A stretch of 64,000 nucleotides of DNA from Actinomyces sp. UMB0138. GTDB lineage: Bacteria > Bacillota > Negativicutes > Veillonellales > Veillonellaceae. Under the pieces are notes generated by a model that worked only from the letters and a program-made list of their open reading frames with translations, did no database searches and was not told the origin of the DNA. Position numbers and translations under genes: made by a program. The stretch covers positions 100,504 through 164,503 of the forward strand of contig NZ_PKMC01000001.1 of assembly GCF_002849225.1 (NCBI RefSeq), read 5' to 3'. This document shows positions 18,561-28,416 of this stretch, in pieces. How positions within the stretch are numbered: position 1 is the stretch's first letter; the number at the start of each line of letters is the position of its first letter.

Positions 18561-19345
18561 CGAAGAAGGCGAAGGCTAGCCTGCGCAAATAGGTCGTCCA
18601 GGGCCTGTGGCTGTCCATGGCCCATGCCTTCTACAAGCTGCAGATTCGCGGTGGGAATAAGGTGGTGCAGACGTTTCCCCTCTGCCGGGGAAACCACCAC
18701 GTCGGCAGTGCCGTGAATGATTTCGGTGGGCACCCCAATCTTGGAAAGATCCTGCGCCCAGGGTGCCTGGACTGCCATGGCTTGGCGTTGGCGTTCCATC
18801 CCTTGCCAGCTAACGCCGCGCCGCCAGTTTTCCCTTGTGAGGGCGTCGAGCTCGCCCTCGTCCCACGGATAGGCGCTGCCCGCGATTGCCCGCAGGTTCG
18901 GTTTGTACCAGGCGCGGTAAGTGGCTTCGTCGGAAAAAGGGGCCGGAAGTGGGGCGCCCAAAGGGCGGGGTGAACTGAAAGTGTAGAACAGCCCCAGGCC
19001 GCTAACATCGGCGGGGTAGTGCAGGGCCAGCAGTTGGGAGATGGCTCCCCCCATAGAACGGCCGGTAACTACCGCGGGCGAACCGAAATAGTTGATGAGG
19101 GCGTGCACGTCGCGCACCATATCCATCAGCGGGTAGTTTTTGCTCATCCGAGTAGACCGGCCCACGTCGCGGTTGTCGAATCGCACGACGTGGGTACCCG
19201 CCTTCGCGAGCCTTGCGCAGTAGCTGGCTGGGGTAGAGATGAGCTGGGCTCCATGGCCCTCAATATTTACTATGAGCGGATCCCCGGGAGTTCCGAAGCT
19301 ATCCACGCATAGGGTGACCTCACCCAGCGGCAGCAACTGCTCCAT
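18557..19345 (-). CDS. Alpha/beta hydrolase
   Basis: The 262-residue protein has the full alpha/beta-hydrolase triad: nucleophile Ser in GRSMGG (near residue 95), acid in HGTADVVV (near 213) and His in GMGHG (near 242). The oxyanion region is IEGHGAQ, and the FDNRDVGRST segment is typical of the esterase/lactonase group. No signal peptide is visible. It overlaps the end of the permease gene on the other strand and lies directly downstream of pfkA with no gap, so the two are likely co-transcribed. The substrate is unknown. Confidence 0.87.
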   Translation of the reverse strand: MEQLLPLGEVTLCVDSFGTPGDPLIVNIEGHGAQLISTPASYCARLAKAGTHVVRFDNRDVGRSTRMSKNYPLMDMVRDVHALINYFGSPAVVTGRSMGGAISQLLALHYPADVSGLGLFYTFSSPRPLGAPLPAPFSDEATYRAWYKPNLRAIAGSAYPWDEGELDALTRENWRRGVSWQGMERQRQAMAVQAPWAQDLSKIGVPTEIIHGTADVVVSPAEGKRLHHLIPTANLQLVEGMGHGQPQALDDLFAQASLRLLR

Positions 19346-20473
19346 TTAGTCACCTAGGCAGGTGCCGACGTGCCTTGCGGCACTAACCCACGGGTGATCC
19401 TTTGGAACTGTCTTCAGATTTCCGGCCACGTCCTTCAGCGGCACCGCCTTGGCAGACTGACCCTTCGCGGCAACGGTAATGCCGTACTTGCCCTCAGCCA
19501 CAAAGTCAGCGCCAGCGCCACCCAGAAGTGTGCCCAGCAGCCGATCCTCTGCATTTGGCGTACCGCCGCGCTGTACGTAGCCGAGGACGGTGACTCGAGC
19601 TTCCAAGCCGGTAGCTGCCTCCAGCTGCTCGGCGAGCTTCAGCGCATTGCCGCGGTGGGCCGCCTCCAACATCGAGCGGTGCTTCTTGGCAGCCGCCTTA
19701 GCATCCGCATTGGAGGCGCCGTCGATCAGTGCTTGCGCTGCAGCGTAGTCCGCCGCATCGGAAATTTCGCGGGCGCCCTCGGCAATGGCTACTACCGAGA
19801 ACGGGTGTCCGCCCTTTGCGCGCTTCGAGATGGAAGCTGCCACGGAGTCAATGGAGTAGGGAATCTCGGGCAACAAAATAATATCGGCTCCGCCCGCAAT
19901 ACCCGATCCGAGTGCAAGCCAGCCTGCCTTGTGACCCATAATCTCGACAACAATGATGCGGTGGTGGCTGTGCGCGGTGGAGTGCAGTCGGTCGATGGCG
20001 TCAGTGGCAATGCCCAGCGCGGTAGAAAAACCAAACGACGTGTCTGTGTGAGCGATGTCGTTATCAATAGTCTTGGGCAGGTGAATTACGTTTAGACCCG
20101 CCTTCGACAGGCGGTTGGCGTTCTTCGCTGTGCCGCCGCCGCCAATCATGACCACACCATCGAGTCCGTTCGCCTCGCAGTTTTTCAAAATGGTGGGAAT
20201 CATGTCCTCTTTGCCGTTGCCCACGTCCATCTTGTGCGGCTTGTCCCTAGAGGTGCCGAGGATTGTGCCTCCGACAGTCAAAATTCCAGAAAGTGTTGCC
20301 GAATCGATTGGAACCGTCTGATTCAGCGCCATGCCGCGAATGCCTTCGCGAAAGCCCACCAGTTCCATGTTGTGGTGCCCGATGGCTGCTTTGCCAAAAC
20401 CGCGGATTGCCGCGTTTAGTCCCGGCGAGTCCCCACCGGCAGTAAGAATTCCGATGCGCTTTTTCTTGGACAT
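19346..20473 (-). CDS. pfkA: 6-phosphofructokinase (group III-like)
   Basis: PFK phosphorylates fructose 6-phosphate in glycolysis. The 375-residue protein begins with the nucleotide loop TAGGDSPGLNAAIRG and has the substrate segments PKTIDND (133-139) and MGHKAGW. The donor-determining loop is GGGGT (111-115). The Gly at the discriminating second position favours ATP over pyrophosphate, whereas PKTIDND is shared by group III ATP- and PPi-dependent enzymes; the donor is therefore not settled. It is divergent from the antiporter gene. Confidence 0.93.
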   Translation of the reverse strand: MSKKKRIGILTAGGDSPGLNAAIRGFGKAAIGHHNMELVGFREGIRGMALNQTVPIDSATLSGILTVGGTILGTSRDKPHKMDVGNGKEDMIPTILKNCEANGLDGVVMIGGGGTAKNANRLSKAGLNVIHLPKTIDNDIAHTDTSFGFSTALGIATDAIDRLHSTAHSHHRIIVVEIMGHKAGWLALGSGIAGGADIILLPEIPYSIDSVAASISKRAKGGHPFSVVAIAEGAREISDAADYAAAQALIDGASNADAKAAAKKHRSMLEAAHRGNALKLAEQLEAATGLEARVTVLGYVQRGGTPNAEDRLLGTLLGGAGADFVAEGKYGITVAAKGQSAKAVPLKDVAGNLKTVPKDHPWVSAARHVGTCLGD

Positions 20474-20654
20474 GCTCTTCCCCTTCGATGGACCAGGTTA
20501 ACCCTACCGTACGGAAAAGATTGGTGGTGGGCGCAAAAGTGGCCCGAGAAAGCAAAGTTGCGTCCTTCTCAGGCAGGAAAATACGGTCTTGTTCTGCCCA
20601 AATGGTACTCAAGATTCGCTCCTGACTGAAGGTAAGGTTTAGAGTGCAAGAGTG

Positions 20655-22076
20655 ATGACTAATACTGTTCCCGCATGGATGCTCATCCCCTTCGTGGCGA
20701 TGCTGCTATCCATCGCTATATTGCCCCTTATCCCAGCTACAGCAAAACTCTGGGAAGACTGGCGGTTCCAGCTAGCCATCGCCCTAGTACTAGGTGTTCC
20801 AGTTGCGATCTACATGGCCATCCACTTTGGCATGGTGGCGGTCGCCGACACTGCTTTCGAGTACTTCCAATTTATTGCGCTGCTGTTCGCCCTCTTCGTG
20901 GTGTCCGGCAGTATCTTCTTGGAGGGCGATATTCGTGCTACGCCAAAGAACAACTCCATCTTCTTAGCTGTTGGCGGCGTGATCGCTTCCTTCATTGGCA
21001 CTACCGGTGCAGCAATGCTGCTGATTCGGCCGTTGCTGAACGTGAACTCGGAGCGCAAGCACAAAGCACAAACCGTAATTTTTACAATTCTGATCGTTGC
21101 GAACAACGGTGGGTTACTGACCCCACTCGGTGATCCGCCACTATTCTTGGGATTCCTGCGTGGGGTGCCCTTTACTTGGACCTTCCACCTGATTCCCGAA
21201 TGGTTCTGCATCAACGCACTGCTGCTGATCACCTACTTTGCGCTAGACACCCGGGCTTACGCTAAAGAATCCCCCGAAGACCTGCGGATGGACGATACGA
21301 ACATCACGCCTATTAGGCTTCGTGGTGCCATCAACTTCATTTTCTTTGCCATGATCATTGTGGCCGTTGCGGTTGTGCCTTCCATGAATCTGGAAGCTAT
21401 CCAGGACGGAAGCGCCGCCTGGCACGAATATCTGCCGCTCCGAGAAATCGTCTTCTTGATAGCGGTTATTGGTTCGTTTGTATTCGGCACTAAAGAGATC
21501 CGGTACAAGCTCAACGAATTCACATGGGCCCCGATTGTCGAGGTCGCAGTCCTGTTCATTGGCATCTTCCTAACCATGATGCCGGCACTAAAGTACCTGG
21601 CACAGATTGCACCTAAGCTACCGTTGAACGAGATCACCTTCTACGTATTTACCGGCGGGCTGTCCTCGTTCCTAGACAATGCTCCTACCTACCTAACCTT
21701 CTTCGAGATGGCATCCCAGCTCGATGGAGGAGCCAAGGTAGCGGGCGTACCAGAGGCTTACTTGGTTGCTATTTCACTAGGCGCCGTAACTTGTGGGGCT
21801 ATGACCTACATTGGCAACGGGCCGAACTTTATGGTCAAGTCCGTGGCTGAAGAGCAGGGCGTGAAGATGCCTTCCTTCGGCGGCTACATCGGTTGGTCAC
21901 TGCGCTACCTGGCACCGGTCCTGGCAGCAATGGTGCTCGTGTCCATTGCCGAGGGAGTCGTAACTACAATCATCGGCTTGCTATTAGTTATAGCCGTGCT
22001 AGGAGAAGCCACGTGGATTATTGCCCACTCGCGCAAGAGTGAAAATCACCAGTTGCTGCGTGAAGGCAAATTGTAA
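20655..22076 (+). CDS. NhaD-type sodium/proton antiporter
   Basis: The protein of about 473 residues has some twelve hydrophobic segments and the NhaD/citrate-transporter-superfamily core segment NNGGLLTPLGDPPLFLGF near residue 155, with a second TPLG-like inverted repeat region around SSFLDNAPTYL and GNGPNFM. Such proteins exchange Na+ or Li+ for H+. An ATG at 20655 is chosen; a GTG directly before it is possible, and neither has a strong ribosome-binding site. A long perfect terminator follows. Confidence 0.87.
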   Translation: MTNTVPAWMLIPFVAMLLSIAILPLIPATAKLWEDWRFQLAIALVLGVPVAIYMAIHFGMVAVADTAFEYFQFIALLFALFVVSGSIFLEGDIRATPKNNSIFLAVGGVIASFIGTTGAAMLLIRPLLNVNSERKHKAQTVIFTILIVANNGGLLTPLGDPPLFLGFLRGVPFTWTFHLIPEWFCINALLLITYFALDTRAYAKESPEDLRMDDTNITPIRLRGAINFIFFAMIIVAVAVVPSMNLEAIQDGSAAWHEYLPLREIVFLIAVIGSFVFGTKEIRYKLNEFTWAPIVEVAVLFIGIFLTMMPALKYLAQIAPKLPLNEITFYVFTGGLSSFLDNAPTYLTFFEMASQLDGGAKVAGVPEAYLVAISLGAVTCGAMTYIGNGPNFMVKSVAEEQGVKMPSFGGYIGWSLRYLAPVLAAMVLVSIAEGVVTTIIGLLLVIAVLGEATWIIAHSRKSENHQLLREGKL

Positions 22077-22085
22077 ACAGAAAAT

Positions 22086-22127
22086 AATAGTTGTGGGATC
22101 TGCCCTCCGGCAGATCCCACAACTATT
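22086..22127. terminator. Bidirectional terminator, 19-bp perfect stem
   Basis: Arms 22086-22104 and 22109-22127 are perfectly complementary around a CTCC loop, with A-rich and T-rich flanks on both sides. It separates two convergent genes. Confidence 0.92.
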
Positions 22128-22140
22128 TAAAGGTGCGCAG

Positions 22141-24984
22141 TTAGCTGTCCTTGCGTCGCCGCAAAGCGAAGCCGGCGCCTATCGACACCAATGCGCCCGT
22201 CACCAGGGCGGCGGGGGCCACGCCTGTACGAGCTAGAACTCCCGGTTGGCTCACCAGGGCATGCCGTGCTGGAGTAGCAGAAGCGGAGGAAACAGCTTTT
22301 GTCTTGGCAGTTGCCTTTACCGTGGCACGCTTCCCGCTCTTGTCAATGGCCTTGCTCTTACTCGGGGTAGTGACGATGTTGCCACCGGTCTTGCCCGGGT
22401 TGGTGCCGGCTTTGTATCCAGCGGAGTGACGGGGCCTCTCAGACTTCTTCGTATTGCCTTCAGGTGCCTTGGGGAAGTTCTTCCCGTTTTCTTCGTCCTG
22501 CGGAGCTGAGGGCGCGGGTGCAGGCGTGGGCGTGGTTGAGGAAGCCAGTTGAAACCGTAGTTTCAGATACTGCAGGTGGGCCTGGGCTCTTTCAATCTTT
22601 GCCGGCAGCTCTTCTTTGATGGAGGCCAGTGAGGCTACCTTCTCTTGGATCACTGTAAGCGCCTCTTCAGCTGCTTTCAGCTTGGCCTGAGCTGCCTGTG
22701 GGGTGTTGGCTGCCAGGCCCGTCAGCTTCTGTTTGGCGGAGACTACTGCCAGGAGAGTCTTTTCCAGCTTGGTTTGGGCTTCCTTTAGCTTCTGGGTGTT
22801 TTGCGCCAGATCTACTGCCGCCTTGTTTGCTTCTCCGATTGCTGCTTCGGCGACCGAACTGGCCTGGGCCAACGCTGCCTCAGCTCGCCCCTTGGCTTCG
22901 CTGGCTCGCGCAAAAGCTTCTTGCGCGCGGGCAAGTTCTGCCTGGGCCTGCTCGTAGTCTTTCAGTGCTTGGAGGCTTTCAGCTAGCTTTGCTTTGGCAT
23001 CCTGGAGCTCTTGTTGGGCGCTATCGACCCCTTGGGAGGCAAATGCTGCAGCTTGGTCCTTCTGCGCCTTGCCGGCTTTAGCTGTTTCGAGCTTTTCCTG
23101 CGCGGCAGTTGCTGCAGTAGCTGCTCCAGTCTGGGTTGCGCGTGTGTCGGCTAGATCTGCTTCCTTCTTTTGCAGGTCAATGGCTGCCTCTTTGGCTCGC
23201 ACATCCGCTTCAGTTGCCGCATGAGTCAGGGCCTCGACCTCCTTGGCCTTTGCGGCGAACGCATCCTGACTGGTCTTTAGTGCCTCTGCAGCCTTTAGAG
23301 CTTCCTGATGTGCGGACTCGTAGAGCGATTCAGCTTCTGTGGGGGTGTTCGCCCTGTCTGCCTCGGCCTGGGCCTGCTCGACCTCTGCGGCGGCATCGTT
23401 GAAGTCCTTGCAGTCCTTCTTATACTTCTGGTCTGCCTGTTCCGCGCTTTGTACAGCTTTAGTGTGGGCGGCAGAAGCAGCACTATCGGCAGCCTGCAGC
23501 CTGGCCAAAGACTCGGTCGCCTTCCCATAGGCAGGCTGAAGGGCAGCAAGGCGTGCTGCTAGAGCATCTGCCGCCTTCGCAGCTTCGATTTGGGTAGCGG
23601 CAGCGGCTTCGACCTCGCGGTGTTTAGCATCGGCTGCGGCTGCTGCCTCATTGAACTTGCGCTGTGCGTCAGCTAGCGCTTCTTTGTCGGTCGGGTTAGT
23701 CGCGTCCAAGCGTGCCTTTGCGTCGGCCTGTTTGGCGTTTAGCTCATTCGCTTCGTCTTCGAGTGCGCTAACGTGAGAGAGTTGCGTTGCCGCATTCTGC
23801 TTCGCCTGCTCGTGCTGGGACTTTAGCGAGTCGTGACTGGCAATAGTATCCTGTATTTCTGCCAGAGCCTGCGCCGCGGACTCCTTTTGCGCGCTAGTAG
23901 ATGTAAGCTCTTTGCGGGCTTCTTCGAGGCGGCTGCGGGAGGCCATTTCAGCCTGGCGTGCTGCTTCTAGGTTCTGCTGCTTTTCCTTCAAATTTGCGGT
24001 AGCTAGCTCCACCGCCTTCTCGCGGGCTTTGCGAGCTGCGTCGGCCCCAGCGCTTGCCGCCTCTTCCTTCTGCTTGGCTTCCTTGGCTGTCTTCTCTAGC
24101 TGCGCAGTCTTACCTTCTTCTGTCTGCGCTTCAGCCTTGCCCTGCGCTAGAGCTGCCTCTTTTTCAGCCTTATCGGCCTTGGCTGCCTTATCCTCGGCGG
24201 CGGCTGCCGTCTTGCGGGCTTCGGCACGGGCTAGTTCTTCGTTCTGCTTTTCCAACTCGGCTTTCGTCGTGGAAACGGCCGCTTCTGCATCTTTGAGGGC
24301 GGTTGCCGCCTTGTCTGCCTCAGCTTTGGCACGATCATTTGCCTTGGTAGCTTCAGCGAGGGCATTGTCCTTCTTGGCTACTTCGCTGCTGGCCGCTGCC
24401 TTGTCGCCTTCGAACTTTGCCAAGTCCTTGTCCGCGAGCTTCCCTTCTGCCTGCTTTAGCGAGTCGGAAGCCTGCGACTGCGCGCGGTCGGCTTCGTCTC
24501 GGTCGTTCACAGCTTTGGCAACGTTAGTGGCCGCCGCAGCTACCTTCTTCTGGCTATCGGCTGCCGCATCCTTATAGGCCTTGGCTGCCTGTTTGAGGGC
24601 CTCTACTTGCAAGTTGGCCTGGTGAGCCTCTTGCATTGCCTGCTGTAGGGCTGCCTGCGCCTGCTGCAGGTCCTTTTCGGTGGCAGCGGGCTTATCTAGT
24701 TCTTGCTTTGCGAGGGCGACCGCCTGGTTGCGCTGTTCGAGTTCTTTCTGTGCATCCTTTAGCTGGGCTTCGTTGTCTTCCTGAGCTTTGCGCAAGGAGG
24801 CCAGGTTTGCTTCGGCCTTTTCAACTTGTTCGCGCAGTTCTGTTGCGGTGTTTGCGTCCTCGGATGCAGTATCTGCCTTTGGTGGGGCCGGCTGCGGTGA
24901 GGGATCCGCCAGGGCAGTGGGGCTAAGGAGCGATAAAGATGCTCCCACTGCCAGGGCGGGCACCACGAGTTTCGAGGGGTTCAT
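22141..24984 (-). CDS. Large coiled-coil surface protein with LAXTG sorting signal
   Basis: The 947-residue protein has an N-terminal signal peptide (hydrophobic run ending near TALA, residue 26) and about 700 residues of Ala/Glu/Lys/Gln-rich heptad-like coiled coil with many AEA and KAE repeats. A Pro-rich linker (TPTPAPAPSAPQ) and a basic Ser/Thr/Lys region follow, then a sorting signal: LARTG at 917-921, a hydrophobic helix and RRRKDS. LAXTG is the motif of class E sortases in actinobacteria. A fibrous wall protein or adhesin is the inference; no catalytic domain is visible. It stands alone between two terminators. Confidence 0.85.
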   Translation of the reverse strand: MNPSKLVVPALAVGASLSLLSPTALADPSPQPAPPKADTASEDANTATELREQVEKAEANLASLRKAQEDNEAQLKDAQKELEQRNQAVALAKQELDKPAATEKDLQQAQAALQQAMQEAHQANLQVEALKQAAKAYKDAAADSQKKVAAAATNVAKAVNDRDEADRAQSQASDSLKQAEGKLADKDLAKFEGDKAAASSEVAKKDNALAEATKANDRAKAEADKAATALKDAEAAVSTTKAELEKQNEELARAEARKTAAAAEDKAAKADKAEKEAALAQGKAEAQTEEGKTAQLEKTAKEAKQKEEAASAGADAARKAREKAVELATANLKEKQQNLEAARQAEMASRSRLEEARKELTSTSAQKESAAQALAEIQDTIASHDSLKSQHEQAKQNAATQLSHVSALEDEANELNAKQADAKARLDATNPTDKEALADAQRKFNEAAAAADAKHREVEAAAATQIEAAKAADALAARLAALQPAYGKATESLARLQAADSAASAAHTKAVQSAEQADQKYKKDCKDFNDAAAEVEQAQAEADRANTPTEAESLYESAHQEALKAAEALKTSQDAFAAKAKEVEALTHAATEADVRAKEAAIDLQKKEADLADTRATQTGAATAATAAQEKLETAKAGKAQKDQAAAFASQGVDSAQQELQDAKAKLAESLQALKDYEQAQAELARAQEAFARASEAKGRAEAALAQASSVAEAAIGEANKAAVDLAQNTQKLKEAQTKLEKTLLAVVSAKQKLTGLAANTPQAAQAKLKAAEEALTVIQEKVASLASIKEELPAKIERAQAHLQYLKLRFQLASSTTPTPAPAPSAPQDEENGKNFPKAPEGNTKKSERPRHSAGYKAGTNPGKTGGNIVTTPSKSKAIDKSGKRATVKATAKTKAVSSASATPARHALVSQPGVLARTGVAPAALVTGALVSIGAGFALRRRKDS

Positions 24985-25160
24985 TATGAGCCTTCCGGTT
25001 AAAACCTGCTATTACAAGATAAAAAGATTACAAGGATCGCGTTTGACAGGTAACCCCTTTTAGCTGCAAATACAGTTTTCATGGAAAAGTCATAGGAAAC
25101 TGACCTGCAACTGACGAAAAGCCGTTAAAACAGCTGTGACCAGCAATAATAGAAGAAAAG

Positions 25161-25203
25161 AAAAATACGCGCAAAATTCACATAAGAATGATGCGCGTAT
25201 TTT
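25161..25203 (-). terminator. Rho-independent terminator after gntP
   Basis: On the minus strand an 11-bp perfect stem (25193-25203 with 25161-25172) is followed by TTTTTCTTTTC. It lies about 50 bases after the gluconate permease stop. The rest of 24985-25251 shows no gene. Confidence 0.85.
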
Positions 25204-25251
25204 CTATATTTGGCCACTATTTTTCATGCATTGCCAAATGTTGTCTAGGGG

Positions 25252-26646
25252 TTATATTCCCAGCGGTATTGCTATTAGGAGTACGCATAGCAAACCGACC
25301 ACTGACAAGATGGTCTCCATAAGCGACCAGGTCTTGAAGGTTTCACCCACGGTCATCCCGAAGTATTCCTTTACCAACCAGAAGCCCGCATCGTTTACGT
25401 GCGAGAGGAAGACCGAGCCTGCACCGATAGCCAACACTAGGAGGGCGGTGCCGGCGGGGGAGAGGTGGGCGGCCATCGGGGCCATGATTCCGCTGGCGGT
25501 AATGGTGGCAACCGTTGCCGACCCGGTAGCGAGTCGGACTGCAACCGCCACGATCCACCCGGCGACCAGCACGGGCATGCCGATGTTTTGGATCCACTGG
25601 GCAATCACTTCGGCGATGCCGGATTCAACCAGGGTCTCCTTGAAACCGCCGCCTGCACCCACGATCAATAGGATCGATGCGATGGGGGCCAGGGACGAGC
25701 CGACGATGGAATTGACCTGACCAGCGCTGCGCCCGGTAGCTCTGCCCAGCACGAGCATTGCATATAGAACGGTCACTAGCAGGGCAACCACGGGTTCGCC
25801 CAAGAATTCGAACACTTTGTAGAAAATAGAGCCATCGGCGTTGGGCATTACCATTTCCACTACGGTCCTTGCCAGCATCAACACGACTGGCAGTAGCACG
25901 ACTGAGAGGGCGACCCCGAAGGAGGGACGGTCGTGCTCAGTTTCCGTTTTCTGCCCGTCGCCTAAGAGCGCGCCAGCCTGCCGGGGTACCCAGCGAACCA
26001 TGAGCCGGGCGGCTAGCGGACCCGAGATGATGACGGTAGGAACTGCCACTAGCAGTCCCAAGCCCAGTGTCAGGCCGATGTTTGCTTTGAAAGCGTCGAT
26101 CGCAATTAGCGGCCCGGGGTGTGGGGGAACCAGGCCGTGCAGGGCGGATAGGCCTGCCAGTGCGGGGATGCCTACGGCGATCACAGGCATCCTCGCCCTG
26201 CGCGCCACCAGCATGACTACCGGGATCAGCAGTACGATACCGACCTCGAAGAAGAGAGGGATACCGATCACGAATGCCACAAAAGCCATCGCCCACGGCA
26301 AGGCATTAGTGGACGTGCGGTCCAATACCGTGTCGACGATCTGGTCAGCGCCGCCGGAATCTATCAGTAGCTTCCCAATAATTGCGCCGAACGCAATCAG
26401 TACGCCCACCCCGCCCACAGTAGAGCCAAGCCCCTTAGTGAAGGCAGTAAACGTATCAGTGAGCGGAATCGCTGCGATCAGCGCAAGAACAACGCTTCCG
26501 AGCGTCAGTGCCAGGAAGGGGTGCATCTTCCGCCAAACAATCAACACTACGATCGTGGCGATACCCGCCAATGCCGCGATGATCAGCTGGGGAACATTGC
26601 TAGTATGTGCAACCGTGTCGCCAGCGGCAAAGAGTAACGTATTCAT
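25252..26646 (-). CDS. gntP: Gluconate:H+ symporter, GntP family
   Basis: The 464-residue protein has twelve or more hydrophobic helices. GntP features include HPFLALTLGS, the TVGGVGVLIAFGAIIGKLL segment and LHGLVPPHPGPL in the middle loop. The family imports gluconate or related sugar acids by proton symport. It begins 21 bases after the gluconate kinase gene, which makes gluconate the most likely substrate. A terminator follows. Confidence 0.93.
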   Translation of the reverse strand: MNTLLFAAGDTVAHTSNVPQLIIAALAGIATIVVLIVWRKMHPFLALTLGSVVLALIAAIPLTDTFTAFTKGLGSTVGGVGVLIAFGAIIGKLLIDSGGADQIVDTVLDRTSTNALPWAMAFVAFVIGIPLFFEVGIVLLIPVVMLVARRARMPVIAVGIPALAGLSALHGLVPPHPGPLIAIDAFKANIGLTLGLGLLVAVPTVIISGPLAARLMVRWVPRQAGALLGDGQKTETEHDRPSFGVALSVVLLPVVLMLARTVVEMVMPNADGSIFYKVFEFLGEPVVALLVTVLYAMLVLGRATGRSAGQVNSIVGSSLAPIASILLIVGAGGGFKETLVESGIAEVIAQWIQNIGMPVLVAGWIVAVAVRLATGSATVATITASGIMAPMAAHLSPAGTALLVLAIGAGSVFLSHVNDAGFWLVKEYFGMTVGETFKTWSLMETILSVVGLLCVLLIAIPLGI

Positions 26647-26667
26647 TTGTAAAACTTTCTAATTCAG

Positions 26668-27180
26668 CTAGATTAAGCCGCGCTCGCTTAGCCCGTCTTC
26701 AACGGCCTGCAAGGTTTCTTCTTTTGTACCGAGGGCGGACACGGTAAAGCCATCTTCGCCCTCTTCAAGGTCTTCAAGCGTGTCGAACTGGGAGCCGAGC
26801 ATGCCCGGCCTCATGAAGTGGTCCCGCTTTGCCATGCGTTCTTCGATGACCTCCGCCGGGGCCTGCATGTGCACAAAGCAGACCCTTCCGGGGCCATTGC
26901 GGAGTAGATCGCGGTAGGAGCGCTTCAACGCGGAGCAAGTAACGATGGTGGAAGAATTCTGCTCAGAATTCTTGTCCATCCAGGCGCGCAGCTTACGCAA
27001 CCACGGCCACCTATCCTCGTCAGTGAGTGGATGACCAGAGCTCATCTTCTCGATATTTGCGGCTGGGTGAAAATCGTCGGCCTCAGCCTCGGGCCACCCC
27101 AGTTTTGCCGCAAGGCCTTCGGCGGCAGTTGTTTTCCCAGAGCCTGCTACGCCCATAAAAACTAGATGGATAGGATCCAT
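26668..27180 (-). CDS. gntK: Gluconokinase
   Basis: Gluconokinase phosphorylates gluconate to 6-phosphogluconate for the pentose phosphate pathway. The 170-residue protein has Walker A GVAGSGKTT (residues 10-18), the substrate-binding ADDFHPAANIEKMSSGHPLTD region (read as DDFH and KM.SG.PL.D motifs) and the TCSALKRSYRDLLR segment. Its length is typical of the GntK/IdnK family. The start has GGAGGAA upstream. It precedes gntP in a two-gene operon. Confidence 0.95.
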   Translation of the reverse strand: MDPIHLVFMGVAGSGKTTAAEGLAAKLGWPEAEADDFHPAANIEKMSSGHPLTDEDRWPWLRKLRAWMDKNSEQNSSTIVTCSALKRSYRDLLRNGPGRVCFVHMQAPAEVIEERMAKRDHFMRPGMLGSQFDTLEDLEEGEDGFTVSALGTKEETLQAVEDGLSERGLI

Positions 27181-27238
27181 GTATTCCTCCTCGAATAGTT
27201 AGCCCTGCAGCACAATTTACTATCTTCTGCCCAAAAGA

Positions 27239-28396
27239 TTAAAAAAGCGTGGCTTCTACCGCGGTATCAATCCGGGCAATAACGCTCTCTGCCGCAGCCG
27301 CCATCACCTCTGGCTGCAGCAAAAGCGAAATGCTTAAAAACCCGGCCGTGGGCATGTCAAAGAAATACCCCGGTTGGGCACTAATAGCCGCGTCCCTAAT
27401 CAAAGAAGTGACTAGTTCGTCCTCGTCAATCCACGCTGGGAAACGCAACAGCGCACTCCAGCCTCCCTCCGGCTCATAAAGATCCATAACCCCAGTACGC
27501 GAAGCCGCAACACAACTGCGCAACCGCTGCAAATTCTTGCGAAGACGATCCCGCACCGTCTCAATCTGGGAGCCGATAGCATCCAACAAACTAGGCAGCT
27601 GAGCCGTAATCAGGTCACTCATAGGCAGATAGGCGTCGGCTATCTGATCCAACTTCTCCTGCGCCTGCCGAACCAGCTCATCCGGGCCAGATACCTCCAG
27701 CCAAGCAACCTTCGCATGGGGTGCCGCAAGATTCTTCGACAACCCGTCGAGGGCGAAAGTGAGCACGCGCTCTTCGCCGGCCAAACGCTCGCGGAAAACA
27801 TTCGAGAGGGCGTAGTCAAAAAAGACCTCGTCGGCAATTAGCGGCACGGAGAAGTCGTGGCACAGTTGGACCATGCCCGCCCGTTCGTCGGGGCGAAGAT
27901 AGGAGCCAGTAGGGTTATTCGGATTGATCACTACCAGTGCGCTTGGGGTGCTGGTCTGGAGGTGTTGGCGCAGTTGCCCCACGTCAGTCAGCCAGGCGCC
28001 GTCCCAAGACAAAAAGTAGTTGTCCACTTCGACCGCTTCTAACATAGCCAATTGGTCGACCATGGGGTAGCCGGGGCGAGGCGTCAGCACGTAGTCGCCC
28101 GGATCGCAGAAGAGCTTGAGCAGCCACGCGTAGCCCTGGGAGGTGGAACTGAGCAGGTAGAGGCGATCGGGATCGACCTCGCGACCGTCGCGTTTGGACA
28201 AAAAATCGGCAAGCTGTTGGCGCGCCTGCGCGCTTCCGCGCGGATCTGCTTGGTAGGTGGTTGGCAGAAGCGCGGGAGCTAGCCCGTGGCGGGTGGGGTT
28301 GGAGTCAGAGAGGTTAGTGACGGGTCCGGTTGCCGCTCGCAGTGCCAAGGTGATCAAATTCGGTTGCGATGCGCCTACCCGCGTGGAAAACTTCAT
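27239..28396 (-). CDS. Class I/II PLP-dependent aminotransferase
   Basis: The 385-residue protein has a fold-type I aminotransferase core: the NPNNPTGSYL segment (near residue 180), the PLP-contacting Asp in IADEVFFDYA (near 215) and the Schiff-base Lys in DGLSKNLAAP (near 240). The final Arg region is less clear. The amino acid substrate is unknown. It lies upstream of gntK with a 58-base gap that contains no obvious terminator. Confidence 0.87.
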   Translation of the reverse strand: MKFSTRVGASQPNLITLALRAATGPVTNLSDSNPTRHGLAPALLPTTYQADPRGSAQARQQLADFLSKRDGREVDPDRLYLLSSTSQGYAWLLKLFCDPGDYVLTPRPGYPMVDQLAMLEAVEVDNYFLSWDGAWLTDVGQLRQHLQTSTPSALVVINPNNPTGSYLRPDERAGMVQLCHDFSVPLIADEVFFDYALSNVFRERLAGEERVLTFALDGLSKNLAAPHAKVAWLEVSGPDELVRQAQEKLDQIADAYLPMSDLITAQLPSLLDAIGSQIETVRDRLRKNLQRLRSCVAASRTGVMDLYEPEGGWSALLRFPAWIDEDELVTSLIRDAAISAQPGYFFDMPTAGFLSISLLLQPEVMAAAAESVIARIDTAVEATLF

Positions 28397-28416
28397 GAGC
28401 CAATATTAGACGCGAC

